Part shown: positions 4,998 to 6,644 of the stretch, in pieces
How positions within the stretch are numbered: the first letter of the stretch is position 1
Layout: each line of letters opens with the position of its first letter
NCBI GenBank assembly: GCA_049582065.1
Contig: JBAUTF010000031.1
Location: 1-6,644, forward strand
Length of the DNA stretch: 6,644 nucleotides
Source of the DNA: DATKSS01 sp049582065
GTDB taxonomy: Bacteria > Chloroflexota > Dormibacteria > Dormibacterales > Dormibacteraceae
Direction of reading: 5' to 3'
Translations under genes and position numbers: made by a program
Notes under the pieces: generated by a model
The model's input: the letters and a program-made list of their open reading frames with translations, nothing else
The model's database searches: none
What the model was told of the DNA's origin: nothing

Positions 4998-6047
4998 TTG
5001 AAACTGCCGCTTCCGCTCGACATGGAGCCCATGCTCTCGGCGGCTGCAGACGGCATCCCGAAGGGGGACGGCTGGGAGTACGAGCCGAAGTGGGACGGCT
5101 TCAGGACGCTGGTCTTTCGGGACGGCGTGGAGGTGGCGCTGATGAGCCGCGGCGGGCGCCCGATGACGCGCTACTTCCCCGAGGTGCTGCCCGCGTTTCG
5201 CAAGCTGACTCAGGCGCGGCTCGTGCTGGACGGCGAGCTCGTGGTGGTGGGGGGCGGTGGGCTCGACTTCGGGGCGCTGCAGCAGCGCCTGCATCCCGCG
5301 GATTCTCGGGTGCGCATGCTGGCCGAGGCCACGCCCGCCTGGTTTGTGGCGTTCGACCTGCTTGCCGAGGGCGACACCGACCTGCGCAAGGAGCCACTGG
5401 GCGAGCGGCGCAGGCGGCTGGAGAAGCTGCTCAAGGGAGTCAAGCAGCCGATCTTTCTCACCCCGTACACGCGTGACCCGGCCACGGCCGAGGAGTGGTT
5501 CGAGCGATTCGAGGGCGCGGGGCTCGACGGTGTGATGGCCAAGTCCTGGAACGGCGCCTACGTCCCCGGCAAGCGACTGTGGGTGAAGATCAAACACCGC
5601 CGGACCTGCGATTGCGTGGTCATCGGCTGGCGCAAGACTGGCGATGGGTCGAGTCTCGGCTCGCTGCTGCTCGGCCTGTACGACTCGAAGGGCACGATGC
5701 ACTACGTGGGGCACACGTCGTCGTTCAACGCCGCGGAGCGCAAAGAGCTGATGGCGCGGTTGAAGCCGCTGCAAACCGAGATCCCTGAAGAGGAGTGGCG
5801 CGCCAACCCGGGTCGGATGCCCGGAGGCATGAGCCGGTGGTCGCGCGGCAAGGACACGGAATGGGTGGCGGTGCGCCCTGAGCTCGTGTGCGAGGTCAGC
5901 TACGACAAGCTCGAGGCCGGGGAGCGGTTCAGGCATGCGACGGGTTTCCTGCGCTGGAGGACCGACAAGAAGCCGAGGCAGTGCGGCTTCGACCAGATCG
6001 CGTCAGCGGCCGAGTTTGACGTGCTCGGAATCTTCGGGAGCAAGTAG
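4998..6047 (+). CDS. ligC: ATP-dependent DNA ligase, stand-alone LigC type
   Basis: This 349-residue protein joins DNA nicks through an enzyme-AMP intermediate. The adenylation domain contains motif I K31-W-D-G-F-R, where K31 accepts AMP. The other motifs are LDGELVV (motif Ia/II region, about 76-82), FVAFDLL (116-122, motif III), DGVMAK (177-182, motif IV) and WVKIK (195-199, motif V). An OB-fold domain follows, with CDCVVIGWRKTGDGSSLGSL and the C-terminal GERFRHATGFLRW-RTDKKP pattern seen in LigC enzymes. The length agrees with mycobacterial LigC (about 350-360). No nuclease or polymerase domain is fused, unlike LigD. LigC enzymes work with separate primase-polymerases in gap repair and can serve as back-up end-joining ligases. 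No Ku or polymerase gene is visible here. TTG 4998 is preferred over ATG 5022 because MKLPLPLDMEPMLS matches the family N-terminus. The last 45 bp overlap the opposing gene. Confidence 0.93.
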   Translation: MKLPLPLDMEPMLSAAADGIPKGDGWEYEPKWDGFRTLVFRDGVEVALMSRGGRPMTRYFPEVLPAFRKLTQARLVLDGELVVVGGGGLDFGALQQRLHPADSRVRMLAEATPAWFVAFDLLAEGDTDLRKEPLGERRRRLEKLLKGVKQPIFLTPYTRDPATAEEWFERFEGAGLDGVMAKSWNGAYVPGKRLWVKIKHRRTCDCVVIGWRKTGDGSSLGSLLLGLYDSKGTMHYVGHTSSFNAAERKELMARLKPLQTEIPEEEWRANPGRMPGGMSRWSRGKDTEWVAVRPELVCEVSYDKLEAGERFRHATGFLRWRTDKKPRQCGFDQIASAAEFDVLGIFGSK

Positions 6048-6644
6048 CAGGGGTTTCGCCCCCGGCCCGCCGGGGCCGTAGTACTTCATCGCCGCTCGGC
6101 CGAGGGCCGTCACGGCGACCCAGTCAAACCCTGCGCCCACAGCCACGCCGACTCCGAGTGGCACGATCCGCGCCGCCACCTTCGCCGCTCCGCTGCTCGC
6201 GAGGCGGCCGAGGATTCGCGTCACAACACGCCCTCCGCCACGCACGAGGATGAGGCTGGGTAGGTGGCGGAACGCCTCGACCGCTATCCGCTCGCCCCCC
6301 GAGACAAGGACGTTCTCGCGCACCTTCACGGCGCCGCTCGTGATCCCGACCACTACCAGCGCCTCCAGCACCCGTTCGTCCGAGCCGCTCAGCTCGTGGC
6401 CGAAAACCATGGCGATGCCGAGCACGAGCTCGACCTCCTGCTCGAGGGCGTACAGGGACTGGCTCGTGATCGTACCCACCGCGAGCACGGTGCCCAGGCC
6501 CGGGGCGATGGAGGCGGCGCCGCTCACCGCGCCGGTCATCGCGACCCGGCGGCGGGTGGAACTGACGAGCTCCAGGGCAAGTTGATGATTGGTGTGAAGA
6601 GGGTGCGCCGCGCGGAGGCGCTCGACGCGCGCGCGGATCGCCGG
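6003..6644 (-). CDS. EcsC-like membrane-associated protein, 5'-truncated
   Basis: The frame is open from the right edge of the window to TGA at 6003-6005, giving 213 residues without a start. The first in-frame ATG, at 6539, is internal, since the upstream 35 codons read as natural protein (RARVERLRAAHPLHTNHQLA, then LELVSSTRRRVA). The chain then has a hydrophobic Gly/Ala-rich segment (TGAVSGAASIAPGLGTVLAVG), a helical stretch EQEVELVLGIAMVFGHEL, a second hydrophobic patch (LEALVVVGITSGAV), and an end RIVPLGVGVAVGAGFDWVAV plus ALGRAAMKYYG. The P-x-G-x-x-V-G-x-G ... ALGRAA..YY ending is that of EcsC-family proteins (PF12787-like). The function of these proteins is poorly known; B. subtilis EcsC is encoded with an ABC transporter. 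The last 28 residues or so are Pro/Gly-rich and then charged, and part of this tail is coded opposite the ligase end. The family call is moderate; the gene itself is well supported. Confidence 0.65.
   Translation of the reverse strand, partial: PAIRARVERLRAAHPLHTNHQLALELVSSTRRRVAMTGAVSGAASIAPGLGTVLAVGTITSQSLYALEQEVELVLGIAMVFGHELSGSDERVLEALVVVGITSGAVKVRENVLVSGGERIAVEAFRHLPSLILVRGGGRVVTRILGRLASSGAAKVAARIVPLGVGVAVGAGFDWVAVTALGRAAMKYYGPGGPGAKPLLLAPEDSEHVKLGR
6050..6077. terminator. GC-rich stem-loops immediately after the ligase stop
   Basis: GGGG (6050-6053) pairs with CCCC (6059-6062) around TTTCG. Overlapping it, CCCCGG (6060-6065) pairs with CCGGGG (6070-6075) around CCCG. The element begins 3 nt after the ligase TAG and lies inside the coding end of the opposing EcsC-like gene, where it encodes the YYGPGGPGAK stretch. 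It lacks a T-tract. It may slow or end ligase transcription, but it may also be a by-product of the Pro/Gly codons. Confidence 0.3.

Noticed and set aside
4836..5936. Minus-strand frame of 366 codons opposite the ligase
   Set aside because: It reads as His/Arg/Pro/Leu-rich sequence with no family pattern, while the plus strand shows all ligase motifs.

Overview
The window is a high-GC bacterial chromosome segment with dense coding, strong G/C preference at third codon positions, and GTG and TTG starts. A proline/serine-rich lipoprotein, a stand-alone LigC-type ATP-dependent DNA ligase and an NfeD-flotillin pair would fit an actinobacterium or a high-GC Chloroflexota-like lineage. That placement is inference, because no rRNA or other marker gene is present.

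Layout from left to right. (1) At 1-520 on + is a type II toxin-antitoxin pair: the 3' part of a ribbon-helix-helix antitoxin and an overlapping MazF/PemK-family toxin. (2) At 521-667 is a convergent spacer with a 7-bp stem-loop. (3) At 668-1225 on - is a small secreted lipoprotein, divergent from the next gene across only 47 bp. (4) At 1273-2427 on + is a class-C beta-lactamase-fold serine hydrolase. (5) At 2467-2997 and 3011-4855 on + are an NfeD/YuaF-like membrane protein and a flotillin, separated by 13 bp, which matches the known YuaF-FloT arrangement of bacterial membrane-microdomain operons. The flotillin carries an unusual Ala/Lys/Glu-rich and Trp-containing C-terminal extension of about 150 residues. 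(6) At 4856-4997 is a spacer with stem-loops and G-runs. (7) At 4998-6047 on + is the DNA ligase. (8) At 6003-6644 on - is the 3' part of an EcsC-like membrane-associated protein that runs off the right edge and overlaps the end of the ligase gene tail to tail by 45 bp.

Functionally the window is a set of small modules, not one pathway: TA, envelope (lipoprotein, serine hydrolase, NfeD, flotillin), DNA repair, and an uncharacterised membrane protein. The hydrolase, NfeD and flotillin genes are co-oriented with short gaps (39 and 13 bp) and may be co-transcribed. I found no CRISPR array, tRNA, rRNA, IS element or convincing new multi-gene system. The most distinctive item is the flotillin's C-terminal extension.
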